DNA of 64,000 nt from Aliiroseovarius halocynthiae (lineage in GTDB: Bacteria > Pseudomonadota > Alphaproteobacteria > Rhodobacterales > Rhodobacteraceae), in contig NZ_ML660019.1 in assembly GCF_007004645.1 (NCBI RefSeq), positions 764,437 to 828,436 on the forward strand, given 5' to 3'. Under the pieces are notes generated by a model. It was not told the DNA's origin and did not search any database. It saw only the letters and a program-made list of their open reading frames with translations. Positions 35,248 to 45,118 of the stretch are shown one piece after another. Positions within the stretch are counted from its first letter, which is position 1. Every line of letters begins with the position of its first letter. The position numbers and the translations under genes were made by a program.

Positions 35248-37218
35248 ATGATTACAGAGCTTGGACATTTTGCGCTGATCTTGGCGCTGAGCGTGGCGGT
35301 GGTTCAGACCATCGTGCCACTGGTTGGGGCACATAAGGGCTGGAACAGCTGGATGGAGATGGCGGTTCCTGCCGCAACCCTGCAGTTTGCGATGATTGCG
35401 ATCTCGTTTCTGGCGCTGACCTATGCGTTTGTAACCTCGGACTTCTCGGTCCGATTGGTGACGCTGAATTCGCATTCAGCAAAACCGATGCTGTACAAAG
35501 TGTCCGGCGTTTGGGGGAACCACGAAGGGTCGATGCTGTTGTGGGTGCTGATCGTTTCCGGATTTGGCGCGACGGCAGCTTGGTTCGGGCAAAACCTGCC
35601 CCGCACGCTGAAGGCACGTGTTTTGGCGGTGCAAAGCGCGATTGCTGTGGCTTTCCTTTGCTTTATCATCTTCACATCGAACCCGTTCCTAAGGTTGGCG
35701 CAACCGCCGTTTGACGGCCAGGACCTGAACCCGCTTCTGCAAGATGTCGGATTGGCCTTCCATCCGCCATTTCTGTATCTGGGCTATGTAGGGCTTTCCA
35801 TGACGTTTTCCTTTGCTGTCGCGGCCCTGATCGAGGGGCGGATTGATGCTGCTTGGGGCCGTTGGGTGCGCCCGTGGACGTTGGCGGCTTGGGTGTTTCT
35901 GACCATCGGAATCGCGCTTGGCAGCTGGTGGGCCTATTACGAACTGGGCTGGGGCGGTTTCTGGTTCTGGGATCCGGTCGAAAATGCATCCTTCATGCCG
36001 TGGCTGTTCGCCGCTGCGCTGCTTCACTCGGCCATCGTGGTCGAAAAGCGCGAAAGCCTGAAAAGCTGGACCATTCTGCTTGCCATCCTTGCCTTTGGGT
36101 TCTCGCTGATTGGGACGTTTATCGTGCGCTCGGGGGTCATCACTTCGGTCCATGCCTTTGCTTCCGATCCCGAGCGTGGCGTCTTCATCCTGTTCATTCT
36201 GCTGTTCTTCACCGGCGGTGCGCTGACGCTGTTCGCCGCCCGCGCCAACACGATGGAGGCAAAAGGCGTCTTTGGCTTCGTTAGCCGCGAAAGCGCGCTT
36301 GTGGTGAACAACATCTTGCTGGCCGTGTCATCTTTCGTCGTGTTCGTCGGAACCATCTGGCCCTTGGTGGGCGAGGCATTTGATCGCAAAATCTCGGTCG
36401 GACCGCCCTTCTTCGAGGCTGCCTTTACCCCCTTCATGGTCGTCTTGGCCCTGGTCCTGCCCATCGGGGCGATGCTGCCGTGGAAGCGGGCCAAAATCGG
36501 TCGCGTTGTTAAGCAGCTGGTGCCTGCTTTGGTCCTGTCCATTGCCGTTCTGGCGCTGGTCTGGGCGATGCAAACAGGCAAATCCGCATTGGGTCCGATT
36601 GGCATGTTCCTTGGCACATGGCTGGTAACCGGGGCGATGACGGATATCTTCAGCCGCACAGGGCGTGGTGCCATTGCAAACCGTCTATCACGCTTGACCC
36701 GACTGCCCGGTGCCGATTGGGGAAAATTTGCCGCGCATGCCGGGCTTGGGATCACCATGATGGGGATTTCGGGGCTTATGGCATGGGAAGTTGAAGACAT
36801 TCGCGTGGCGCAGGTGGGCGAGACGTTCCAGGTTGCTGATTATGACATCACGTTGGTGAACGTAGGACGCGAGCAGGGGCCGAACTATATTTCGACCAAG
36901 GCCGAGCTGCGGGTGGATCAGAAAGGTCGCCAACTGACCACGCTTTTCCCGGAGAAACGCGTTTATCCAGTGCAGGCTATGCCGACGACCGAGGCGGCGA
37001 TTTCGAACGGGTTCTGGACCGATATCTATGTTGTGATCGGTGATCCGCAACAAGGCGGCGGCTGGGCCGTGCGAACCTTTATCAAGCCCTTTGCCAATTG
37101 GATCTGGGCTGGGTCAATCATCATGGCTTTGGGTGGGCTTTTCAGTTTGTTTGATCGCCGTTTCCGTGTCGCCGCCGGGGCGGCCAAGACCCACGTCGAA
37201 GGAGTGCCCGCCGAATGA
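35248..37218 (+). CDS. ccmF: CcmF, heme lyase subunit
   Basis: 656 residues, about 14-15 membrane segments, with the WWD-type tryptophan-rich loop GWGGFWFWDPVENASFMPWL (about 230-249) and conserved periplasmic histidines. With CcmH it attaches heme to apocytochrome c. Overlaps ccmH by four bases. Confidence 0.95.
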   Translation: MITELGHFALILALSVAVVQTIVPLVGAHKGWNSWMEMAVPAATLQFAMIAISFLALTYAFVTSDFSVRLVTLNSHSAKPMLYKVSGVWGNHEGSMLLWVLIVSGFGATAAWFGQNLPRTLKARVLAVQSAIAVAFLCFIIFTSNPFLRLAQPPFDGQDLNPLLQDVGLAFHPPFLYLGYVGLSMTFSFAVAALIEGRIDAAWGRWVRPWTLAAWVFLTIGIALGSWWAYYELGWGGFWFWDPVENASFMPWLFAAALLHSAIVVEKRESLKSWTILLAILAFGFSLIGTFIVRSGVITSVHAFASDPERGVFILFILLFFTGGALTLFAARANTMEAKGVFGFVSRESALVVNNILLAVSSFVVFVGTIWPLVGEAFDRKISVGPPFFEAAFTPFMVVLALVLPIGAMLPWKRAKIGRVVKQLVPALVLSIAVLALVWAMQTGKSALGPIGMFLGTWLVTGAMTDIFSRTGRGAIANRLSRLTRLPGADWGKFAAHAGLGITMMGISGLMAWEVEDIRVAQVGETFQVADYDITLVNVGREQGPNYISTKAELRVDQKGRQLTTLFPEKRVYPVQAMPTTEAAISNGFWTDIYVVIGDPQQGGGWAVRTFIKPFANWIWAGSIIMALGGLFSLFDRRFRVAAGAAKTHVEGVPAE

Positions 37219-37673
37219 AACATCTGATTGCGTTATTGGCTGTTATGGGCTGTCTTGCTGCGCCTGCTTACGCGGTTAACCCCGACGAAGTGTTGGACGA
37301 TCCGGTATTGGAAGAGCGTGCCCGAGATATCTCGGCTGGTCTGAAATGTGTGGTGTGCCGGGGCGAGAATATTGACGAAAGCAACGCCTCGATCGCCCGT
37401 GACCTACGCCTTTTGGTGCGTGAGCGGTTGGTCGAAGGCGACAGCAATGATCAGGTTGTCGATTTCATCGTCGAACGCTATGGCGAATATGTTCTGATGA
37501 AGCCCAACCGGTCGGGCGCGAACCTGATCCTTTGGGCGACGGGACCGGTACTGTTCCTGATCGCAGGCTTGTCAGGTGCGCTCTACTTGCGCCGCCGTGC
37601 AGGGGCAAAGGATGGGACGCAGGCGCTGACTCAGTCTGAACAGGCGCGGCTGAACGAGCTGTTGGACGAATAG
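37215..37673 (+). CDS. ccmH: CcmH/CcmL, apocytochrome thiol-reducing subunit
   Basis: 152 residues: signal peptide (to about 20), CVVC motif (Cys45, Cys48) in LKCVVCRGENI, and one C-terminal membrane helix (about 103-125). Short form without TPR domain, so a separate CcmI is expected elsewhere. ATG overlaps the ccmF stop. Confidence 0.93.
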   Translation: MKHLIALLAVMGCLAAPAYAVNPDEVLDDPVLEERARDISAGLKCVVCRGENIDESNASIARDLRLLVRERLVEGDSNDQVVDFIVERYGEYVLMKPNRSGANLILWATGPVLFLIAGLSGALYLRRRAGAKDGTQALTQSEQARLNELLDE

Positions 37674-37765
37674 GCCGAGCGCAGGAAACTTTAGAAATGA
37701 CGGGGCGTCCATCTTTACCTGACCATATGGTCGGCTAAACTGCGCGAAACTCCCGGGAGGATGAC

Positions 37766-38542
37766 ATGATTTACGAAACGATCACACTGGACATCACCGA
37801 TGGCTTGGCGATTCTGACCTTTGACCGCGCTGATGTGATGAATGCGCTGAACACTCAGATGCGGGCCGAGATTGCCCATGCCGTAGAAGAGGCAGGTAAG
37901 AACGCCCGTGCCTTGGTCATCACCGGATCGGGCCGTGCTTTTTGCTCGGGGCAGGATCTGGGCGATCGTGCCAATGCAGCCGAGGTCGATCTGGAACGCA
38001 CCCTGCGTGATGAATACGAACCGCTTCTGCGTGCCATCTATGACAGCCCGATCCCGACGATCTCGGCCGTTAATGGGGCGGCTGCCGGGGCAGGGGCCAA
38101 CATCGCGCTGGCTGCTGACGTGGTGATCGCCTCGGAAAGTGCCTTCTTCATGCAAGCGTTCTCGCGTATTGGTCTGATCCCGGATGCGGGCGGCACCTAT
38201 TGGATGCCCCGCCAGATGGGGTTTGCCAAGGCAATGGGCGCAGCCCTGTTTGCTGAAAAGATGCCCGCGCAGGAAGCCGCGGATCTGGGCTTGATTTGGG
38301 AATGCGTTGCGGATGACGATTTCGAAGCGACGTGGCGCAAGCGGGGCGAGCAACTGGCGAAGGGACCGACCCTGTCCTATCGCAACATCAAGAAAGCCCT
38401 GCGTGCCTCGATGAACAACACGCTGGACGAACAGCTGGCACTTGAGGCCAGCCTGCAGGGTGAATGCGGCAAGTCACGTGACTTCAAAGAAGGCGTTCTG
38501 GCGTTTCTTGAAAAGCGCAGCCCCAACTACGAAGGGCGCTGA
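37766..38542 (+). CDS. enoyl-CoA hydratase/isomerase, PaaG-like
   Basis: 258 residues of the crotonase family: VITGSGRAFCSGQDLGDR and GAAAGAGANIALAADVVIAS oxyanion-hole segments, and acidic residue in LIPDAGGTYWMPR. The pattern resembles PaaG (ring-opened phenylacetyl-CoA isomerase) more than general hydratases. No other paa gene is in this window. CCCGGGAGG precedes the ATG. Confidence 0.82.
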   Translation: MIYETITLDITDGLAILTFDRADVMNALNTQMRAEIAHAVEEAGKNARALVITGSGRAFCSGQDLGDRANAAEVDLERTLRDEYEPLLRAIYDSPIPTISAVNGAAAGAGANIALAADVVIASESAFFMQAFSRIGLIPDAGGTYWMPRQMGFAKAMGAALFAEKMPAQEAADLGLIWECVADDDFEATWRKRGEQLAKGPTLSYRNIKKALRASMNNTLDEQLALEASLQGECGKSRDFKEGVLAFLEKRSPNYEGR

Positions 38543-38545
38543 CGG

Positions 38546-38920
38546 TTAGCCCTGATCCCAGGGCTGCCGACCATCTTCAAACACATCTTGACCGCGTTCA
38601 AATAGCGTGGGGTCATCAAGCGCACCTGCGTAGATGGCGATGGCGTCTGGCATGCGTGATGTGGCTTTCAAAAGAGGAGAGCCACAATCGCGGCAGAAGA
38701 TAAACTCCAGCATAGATCCGGAATCCGCGCGTTTGCGAAACGTCTTCGTGGGCCCCTTAGTCATCAACCGGTCGCGGGACATCATCATCTGTGGGGCATG
38801 TCCAGCCCCGGTTGCATGTTGGCAGTCGCGGCAAAAGCATTGGATCGTGAACCGTATTTCGCCTGAGTAGTCGAACTGGCAAGCGCCACACAGGCAACGA
38901 CCGGTAAGATATTGGGACAT
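38546..38920 (-). CDS. GFA-family (Mss4-like) zinc protein
   Basis: 124 residues with the zinc cysteines of the GFA fold: GRCLCGAC (about 8-15), CFCRDCQ and FCRDCGSPLL. Relatives bind glutathione adducts such as S-hydroxymethylglutathione. ATG 38920 follows AGGAGG; convergent with the enoyl-CoA hydratase gene. Confidence 0.85.
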   Translation of the reverse strand: MSQYLTGRCLCGACQFDYSGEIRFTIQCFCRDCQHATGAGHAPQMMMSRDRLMTKGPTKTFRKRADSGSMLEFIFCRDCGSPLLKATSRMPDAIAIYAGALDDPTLFERGQDVFEDGRQPWDQG

Positions 38921-38977
38921 GTTCAACCTCCTTGGCTGAACAGAATAGCCCCTGCTGCTTTCGCTTCCATGAAAACG

Positions 38978-39005
38978 AAAAAAGCCGCCGAAATCGGCGG
39001 CTTTT
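38978..39005 (-). terminator. terminator of gltA
   Basis: GCCGCCGA / TCGGCGGC perfect stem flanked by A and T runs (38984-39001), 18 bases after the gltA stop; symmetrical enough to work for both strands. Confidence 0.85.
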
Positions 39006-39022
39006 CTCTGGATTTGTTTGGC

Positions 39023-40318
39023 TTATCGCTTCGTGACGTCCACATAATCGCGTTGGGTGTCACCCAGATACAGCTGGCGGGGACGGCCGATTTTCTGACC
39101 CGGATCGCCCAGCATCTCTTTCCACTGCGAGATCCAGCCAACGGTGCGCGACAGCGCGAAGATCGGAGTGAACATCGAGGTCGGGAAGCCCATCGCTTCG
39201 AGGATGATGCCCGAGTAGAAGTCGACATTCGGGTACAGCTTCTTCTCGACGAAATACGGATCTTCCAGCGCGATGCGCTCCAGTTCCTTGGCAACTTTCA
39301 GCGTCTCGTTGTCTTCGATACCCAGAAGGCCCAGAACTTCGTCTGCGCTTTCCTTCATGACCTTCGCACGCGGGTCGAAGTTTTTGTAGACGCGGTGACC
39401 GAAACCCATCAGGCGGAACGGATCATTTTTGTCCTTCGCGCGGGCAACATATTCGGGAATGTTGTCGACCGAGCCGATTTCGCGCAGCATTTCCAAGCAA
39501 GCCTGGTTGGCGCCGCCGTGGGCAGGGCCCCACAGACACGCAATGCCCGCAGCGATACACGCAAACGGGTTGGCACCCGACGAGCCGGCCAGACGGACGG
39601 TCGATGTCGATGCGTTCTGTTCGTGATCGGCGTGCAAGGTGAAGATGCGGTCCATTGCTTTGGCAAGGATCGGGTCTACTTCATATTCTTCGGCGGGGAC
39701 GGCAAAGCACATGCGCAGGAAGTTTGACGCATAGTCCAGATCGTTCTTCGGATACACGAATGGCTGACCGATCGAGTATTTATAGGCCATGGCGGCGATG
39801 GTCGGCAGCTTGGCGATCATACGAATTGCGGCCACTTCGCGCTGCCAGGGGTCATTCACGTCAGTCGAGTCGTGATAGAAGGCAGACATCGCGCCAACGA
39901 CACCGGTGATGATGGCCATCGGGTGCGCGTCACGACGGAAACCCGAATAGAACTTGGTCATTTGTTCGTGAACCATAGTGTGGTTCGTCACGCGGGCTTC
40001 GAAATCTGCAAGCTCGGTTGCGGTCGGCAGTTCACCGTACAGCAGCAGATAGCAGACTTCCAAATAGTGCGATTTTTCGGCCAGCTGGTCGATGGGATAG
40101 CCGCGGTACAGCAGTTCGCCTTTGCCACCATCAATAAAGGTGATGGTCGAATCACAGCTTGCAGTCGAGGTGAATCCGGGATCGTAGGTGAAGACGCCAC
40201 CCTGTGCATACAGCTTGGTGATGTCGATGACATCTGGCCCGGCTGTTGGGGAGTACATGGGGAGCTCGAGCTCTTTGTCTCCGAACGAGAGCTTTGCGGT
40301 TCCAGTTTGTTCAGCCAT
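39023..40318 (-). CDS. gltA: citrate synthase (type II)
   Basis: 431 residues, full length; catalytic His in [20 protein letters not shown] and [15 protein letters not shown], and the [20 protein letters not shown] motif. First step of the TCA cycle. The start at ATG 40318 ([10 protein letters not shown]) matches relatives; upstream in-frame sequence is not conserved. It is 55 bases downstream of gltX. Confidence 0.96.
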   Translation of the reverse strand: MAEQTGTAKLSFGDKELELPMYSPTAGPDVIDITKLYAQGGVFTYDPGFTSTASCDSTITFIDGGKGELLYRGYPIDQLAEKSHYLEVCYLLLYGELPTATELADFEARVTNHTMVHEQMTKFYSGFRRDAHPMAIITGVVGAMSAFYHDSTDVNDPWQREVAAIRMIAKLPTIAAMAYKYSIGQPFVYPKNDLDYASNFLRMCFAVPAEEYEVDPILAKAMDRIFTLHADHEQNASTSTVRLAGSSGANPFACIAAGIACLWGPAHGGANQACLEMLREIGSVDNIPEYVARAKDKNDPFRLMGFGHRVYKNFDPRAKVMKESADEVLGLLGIEDNETLKVAKELERIALEDPYFVEKKLYPNVDFYSGIILEAMGFPTSMFTPIFALSRTVGWISQWKEMLGDPGQKIGRPRQLYLGDTQRDYVDVTKR

Positions 40319-40373
40319 GTTTTTTCCCTTCGTGTTTGAAAACGACCGCCCCGGTTGGACGGTCGCAAATGTA

Positions 40374-41780
40374 TCAGGCGCTGGCATCCTCAAGACGCGC
40401 AATGGTTTCGTCGCGTCCAAGAACCAGCATCATATCAAATACGCTTGGTGTTACAGCGCGTCCGGCAAGGGCGGCACGCAGGGGCGCGGCCAGTTTGCCA
40501 AACTTCGTGTCGTGGGCCTCGGCCAAGCCGTTCAGGATCCCCTCAAGCGTGTCGCGGTCCCAGCTAACATTTTGCAGCTGCGGCGTCAATTCTTTCAGTA
40601 TACCACGGGATACTTCGTCCAGAGCCTTCTCGGCCTTTTCATCGCGGTCCAAGGGGCGCGAAGCCGTTGCAAATCTTGCCTTTTCAAGAAGTTGGGGCAA
40701 GGTTTTTGCACTGGTTTTCAATACGTACATTGCCGAAGTCACCAGGTCACGTTGCTGCGACTGCAAAGGCGACGCGCCGGTTGCGGCTATATAGCCGTCC
40801 AGTGCAGTCAAGACGTTAGCGTCTTCCATCGCGGCAAGGTGCTGTCCCGATAGGTTGTCCAATTTCTTGAAATCAAACCGGGCGGGGCTTTTGCCGATTC
40901 CCGACAGGTCAAACCACTCCAGCGCTTGGGTGTCCGAGAAGAATTCGTCATCGCCGTGGCTCCAGCCCAGACGGGCCAGATAGTTGCGCATCGCCTGCGC
41001 AGGATATCCCATGGCCTGATATTCTTCGACGCCCAGTGCCCCATGGCGTTTGGACAGCTTCTTGCCATCGGGGCCGTGGATCAAAGGGATATGCGCCCAG
41101 ACGGGCAGATCCCAGCCCATCGCCTGATAGACAAGTGTCTGGCGTGCCGCATTGTTCAGGTGGTCATCCCCCCGAATGACGTGGGTCACGCCCATATCAT
41201 GATCATCAACGACAACGGCCAGCATGTAAGTGGGTGTGCCATCCGAACGTAAACAAATCATGTCATCCAGCTGGTCGTTGCGGATCGTGACATTGCCCTG
41301 CACTTCGTCTTGGATGACGGTTTTGCCGTCACGCGGGGCTTTCAGGCGGATCACATAGGGGGCATCCGGGTGCGTCGCAGGGTCTGCATCACGCCACGGG
41401 CTTTGATACAGGGTCGAGCGGCCTTCGGCCCGTGCGTCTTCGCGGAAGGTCTGGATCTCGTCCTGCGTGGCGAAACACTTATAGGCGTGACCGTTTGCCA
41501 GCATCTCGCGCGCGACTTCGGCGTGACGGTCGGCACGGTCGAACTGGCTGACCACCTCTCCGTCATGGCCCAGCCCCAGCCACTCCATGCCTTTCAGGAT
41601 CGCTGCTGTCGCCTCAGGGGTCGATCGCGCGCGGTCCGTATCTTCGATCCGCAGCAGGAACTTACCGCCACGGCCGCGGGCGTAAAGCCAGTTGAACAGG
41701 GCCGTGCGGGCGCCACCGATATGAAGATAGCCAGTGGGCGAAGGGGCAAAACGGGTGACAATCTGGGGCGTCTGAGACAT
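40374..41780 (-). CDS. gltX: glutamyl-tRNA synthetase
   Basis: 468 residues. HIGH motif in [20 protein letters not shown] and KMSKS equivalent in GKKLSKRHG. Class I synthetase with anticodon-binding C-terminus. Alphaproteobacteria often carry two gltX genes, one of which charges tRNA-Gln; which one this is cannot be told here. Confidence 0.94.
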   Translation of the reverse strand: MSQTPQIVTRFAPSPTGYLHIGGARTALFNWLYARGRGGKFLLRIEDTDRARSTPEATAAILKGMEWLGLGHDGEVVSQFDRADRHAEVAREMLANGHAYKCFATQDEIQTFREDARAEGRSTLYQSPWRDADPATHPDAPYVIRLKAPRDGKTVIQDEVQGNVTIRNDQLDDMICLRSDGTPTYMLAVVVDDHDMGVTHVIRGDDHLNNAARQTLVYQAMGWDLPVWAHIPLIHGPDGKKLSKRHGALGVEEYQAMGYPAQAMRNYLARLGWSHGDDEFFSDTQALEWFDLSGIGKSPARFDFKKLDNLSGQHLAAMEDANVLTALDGYIAATGASPLQSQQRDLVTSAMYVLKTSAKTLPQLLEKARFATASRPLDRDEKAEKALDEVSRGILKELTPQLQNVSWDRDTLEGILNGLAEAHDTKFGKLAAPLRAALAGRAVTPSVFDMMLVLGRDETIARLEDASA

Positions 41781-41964
41781 CGGTCATTAACCTTTTGGAA
41801 ACCATGCTGGGGTTAAGCAGGTGTTAAGCGTTTCGAGTGCGATTTGAGGCGGTGTTCATATCGAACCGCGCGGAACATATCAGTGTTTTGGGCGTTTCGA
41901 AATCAACTTGTTCCTCAAGCAGATCTCGACACGCTTTAATCAAAAAGGGAGGCCGTGAACAAGG

Positions 41965-44016
41965 GTGCTGGCGGTGAAACTCTTGTCTCGTATTGAAGAA
42001 GAGCGCGGGCGCTTCCTGATCTGGGCACCGCTGTTTTTCGGCACGGGGATTGGTCTGTACTTTGCGCAACCGCGCGAGCCAAACATCGTGACTTATACCG
42101 CACTTGCGCTTCTGGTTGCGATCTGTGCCGGGCTTGCATGGCGTTGGCCTTGGGGGGCGGGGCCGCTGCTGCATGCGATGATCTTTGTCAGCTTAGGGTT
42201 CGGCGTTGCGGGCGCAAGGGCCAATTGGGTGGCGGCACCCGTGTTGGATTTTCGCTATTATGGACCGATTGAAGGGCGGATCGTGGCGATGGACCGTTCG
42301 CAGTCGGATGCGGTGCGGCTGACCTTGGATCAGGTGCGGCTGTCTGATGTGAACCCACTTAAATTGCCGGATCGGGTGCGGGTGTCGCTGCACGGGGAAC
42401 AGGGTTTCCTGACCCCCGCAATCGGTCAGCGGATTGCGCTGACGGGGCATCTGTCTGGCCCCAATGGTCCGGTCGAGCCGGGCGGCTTTGATTTTCAGCG
42501 TATGGCGTGGTTTCGCGGGATTGGCGCAGTGGGCTATACGCGCAGCCCAGCATTGCTGCTGTCCCGACCGACAGGCGAGTTGTCACTGGCGGTCGGGAGG
42601 CTTCGCCAGACAATTGCAAACCGGGTTCGCGCGGTACTGCCCGGTGAAAGTGGAAGTTTTGCGGCCACAATTACCACCGGGGATCGTTCCAGCATGGATC
42701 GCGCCACGATCGAGGCGCTGCGCGGATCGAACTTGGCACATCTTTTGGCAATCTCGGGCCTGCATATGGGACTTCTGACCGGGTTCGTCTTTCAAGCCAT
42801 GCGCATTCTGTTGGGGCTGTGGCCCCGTGTGGCGTTGAACATTCCCGTCAAAAAGCTTGCGGCTGTAACCGCCATTGGTGCCGGAATATTCTATCTGGCC
42901 TTGTCAGGCGGCGCCGTGGCGACGACACGGGCCTTCATCATGGTCACGACCATGTTCGTGGCCATCCTGTTTGATCGCCGCGCCCTGACGCTTCGCGCTG
43001 TGGCCATGGCGGCGATGATCGTTCTTATCCTGACGCCCGAAGCACTGGTCGAACCGGGGTTCCAAATGTCATTTGCAGCAACCACTGCGCTTGTGGCGGT
43101 ATTTTCGTGGATCCGTGAGCGTGGGCGCGACGGATCCGCGCGCCAATTGCCGGGCTGGGCGCGCGGTGTGGTGACTGTTGTCATATCCTCGGCAGTTGCA
43201 GGGCTTGCGACCGCGCCCATCGGGGCTGCGCATTTCAATCAAGTCAGTCACTATGGGCTGGTTGCCAATCTTCTAAGTGTGCCCGTGATGGGTGCTGTCA
43301 TCATGCCGCTTGCAGTTCTCGCAGCCCTTCTGTCCATTATACGGTTAGAATTCGTGGCCCTGTGGATGATGGATTGGCCGATCCGTTGGATCTTGTGGGT
43401 GGCCGAAACAGTGTCATCTTTAGATGGTGCCGTTGGCAAAGTGCCTGCGCCTCCGGGCTTTGTGTTGCCGCTGCTTGGCGCGACCGGAATTGTTTTCGTG
43501 CTGCTGCGCGGTAAGGAAAAGCTGGTGGTCCTGTTGCCTTCAGTGATCGCCCTTGCTGGCTGGGCCTTGGTCGAGCGCCCGGCGGTTCTGATCAGCTCGT
43601 CAGGCGGATTGATCGGCGTGATGTTCAGCGATGGCCGCGTCATGTCCAAGGCACGCGGCGAAGGGTTTGCCGCGCGGTCATGGCTTGAGAATGACGGAGA
43701 CGCCGCGACGCAACAGACCGCATTCGAACGGGCGGGGTTTGGCGGGCAGAGGGGGCAGCTGAAAGTTGATCTGCCCGGCTTGTCGATCATGCATTTGTCG
43801 GGGCGCGGGGCCGAGGATCGCTTGGGGGACGCTTGTGCGAAGGTTGACGTCGTTGTACTTGCCGCCTGGCGCGAGGGGGCACTGCCGACAGGGTGCAGCG
43901 TGCTGGATCGTAAGTATCTGACGAAAACCGGGGCGGTCGCGGTGCATCTGGCGCCCAAGGGGTGGTACATCACGCCATCCCGCACCGAAGGCATTTCGCG
44001 GCTTTGGACCAGATAA
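41965..44016 (+). CDS. comEC: ComEC/Rec2-family DNA uptake membrane protein
   Basis: 683 residues with the N-terminal DUF4131 part and the competence domain (LLAISGLHMGLLTGFVFQAM, ALSGGAVATTRAFIMVTTMF, about 250-330), rich in membrane helices. The C-terminus shows only a weakly preserved hydrolase-like part (about 545-683) without the HXHXDH metal motif, so nuclease function is doubtful. Start GTG 41965; GTG 41974 with AAGGG in front is equally plausible. Divergent from gltX. Confidence 0.86.
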   Translation: MLAVKLLSRIEEERGRFLIWAPLFFGTGIGLYFAQPREPNIVTYTALALLVAICAGLAWRWPWGAGPLLHAMIFVSLGFGVAGARANWVAAPVLDFRYYGPIEGRIVAMDRSQSDAVRLTLDQVRLSDVNPLKLPDRVRVSLHGEQGFLTPAIGQRIALTGHLSGPNGPVEPGGFDFQRMAWFRGIGAVGYTRSPALLLSRPTGELSLAVGRLRQTIANRVRAVLPGESGSFAATITTGDRSSMDRATIEALRGSNLAHLLAISGLHMGLLTGFVFQAMRILLGLWPRVALNIPVKKLAAVTAIGAGIFYLALSGGAVATTRAFIMVTTMFVAILFDRRALTLRAVAMAAMIVLILTPEALVEPGFQMSFAATTALVAVFSWIRERGRDGSARQLPGWARGVVTVVISSAVAGLATAPIGAAHFNQVSHYGLVANLLSVPVMGAVIMPLAVLAALLSIIRLEFVALWMMDWPIRWILWVAETVSSLDGAVGKVPAPPGFVLPLLGATGIVFVLLRGKEKLVVLLPSVIALAGWALVERPAVLISSSGGLIGVMFSDGRVMSKARGEGFAARSWLENDGDAATQQTAFERAGFGGQRGQLKVDLPGLSIMHLSGRGAEDRLGDACAKVDVVVLAAWREGALPTGCSVLDRKYLTKTGAVAVHLAPKGWYITPSRTEGISRLWTR

Positions 44017-44076
44017 TTAGGATTGCGGTTGCCGGATAGCGGCTTTGGTCCTAGCTTTTGCGCAAAGGAGAGCGCG

Positions 44077-45039
44077 ATGGTGGAAACTGCTGGTCGGATC
44101 ACGCTGTGGGGTGTCGAGGTGTTCGCGGCCATTGCGGATGAACGCTCGATCTCTATGGCGGCGCGGCGTTTGGGGGTCAGTCCATCTTCGGTCAGCCAGC
44201 AATTGACGAACCTTGAGGGGGCGTTGGGCACCAGTCTTCTGGACCGTTCTGCCAGACCCGTGTCGCTGACTGCTGCAGGTACATTGTTTCTGAAGCGTGC
44301 GCAGGCGATCCTTAATGAAGCGGAACAAGCCAAAGCCGAGCTGACATTGGGGGCGATGTCTCAACTATCGCGCCTGCGCCTTGGCATGATCGAGGATTTC
44401 GATGCCGATGTAACGCCGCGCCTGTTGTCCGAGGTCGCAAGCCAACTTGCTTCGACCCGCTTTTTGCTGGAAACAGGCGCGTCACATCGGTTGCACGATC
44501 AACTGGATGCCCGCGCGTTAGACTTGATCGTGGCGGCAGATACCGGGGCGTCAGCGCCGTGGATGGAAGTGCATCCTTTGCTGGAAGAGCCGTTTGTTGC
44601 TGCCGTACCCAAGGGGGTGATCGGTGATCGCGACCCACGCGAGGTGTTAAAGGACTTGCCCTTGGTGCAATACACTGCACGCCATCACATGGGGCGCGTT
44701 ATCTCGGACCATCTGGCGCGGCAGAACTTGAAGTTGGATAACCGGTTCGAGCTGGACAGTTATCACGCGATCATGGCGATGGTCGCGGGCGGTGCTGGCT
44801 GGACCATTATCACACCGCTTGGATTCTTACGCGCGCATCGGTTCCGGGACGCAGCCGATCTGATCGAGCTGCCTTTTGCCCCCTTCACGCGCCGCATTAA
44901 CCTTGTTGCGCGGGCCGAAATGTTGGGGGGGTTGCCACAGGACCTGGCCACGCAATGCCGCGCGTTGCTAGAAAGCCTGATCGTCGCGCCTGCCGTGCAT
45001 GATTATCCGTGGCTGAAAAACACGTTGCGGGTGCTGTGA
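44077..45039 (+). CDS. LysR-family transcriptional regulator
   Basis: 320 residues: helix-turn-helix SMAARRLGVSPSSVSQQLTN (about 27-46) and a LysR substrate domain. ATG 44077 follows AAAGGAG. It lies 60 bases after comEC, with no evident divergent target, so its regulon is unknown. Confidence 0.88.
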   Translation: MVETAGRITLWGVEVFAAIADERSISMAARRLGVSPSSVSQQLTNLEGALGTSLLDRSARPVSLTAAGTLFLKRAQAILNEAEQAKAELTLGAMSQLSRLRLGMIEDFDADVTPRLLSEVASQLASTRFLLETGASHRLHDQLDARALDLIVAADTGASAPWMEVHPLLEEPFVAAVPKGVIGDRDPREVLKDLPLVQYTARHHMGRVISDHLARQNLKLDNRFELDSYHAIMAMVAGGAGWTIITPLGFLRAHRFRDAADLIELPFAPFTRRINLVARAEMLGGLPQDLATQCRALLESLIVAPAVHDYPWLKNTLRVL

Positions 45040-45042
45040 CGG

Positions 45043-45097
45043 AAGAGGGGCTTTGCCCCTCTTGGCCGACGGCCAATTCACCCCAGGATATTTTTTA
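45043..45097. terminator. double hairpin between convergent genes (roseobacter-type repeat)
   Basis: AAGAGGGGC (45043-45051) with GCCCCTCTT (45055-45063), then TTGGCC GAC GGCCAA (45062-45076), then CCCCAGGATATTTTTT. A related end-of-gene segment (ATATCCCGGGG) occurs near 21270 with opposite orientation. Acts as terminator for the LysR gene; probably a dispersed element. Confidence 0.6.
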
Positions 45098-45118
45098 CAA
45101 GAAAATACGCAAAAAGGC

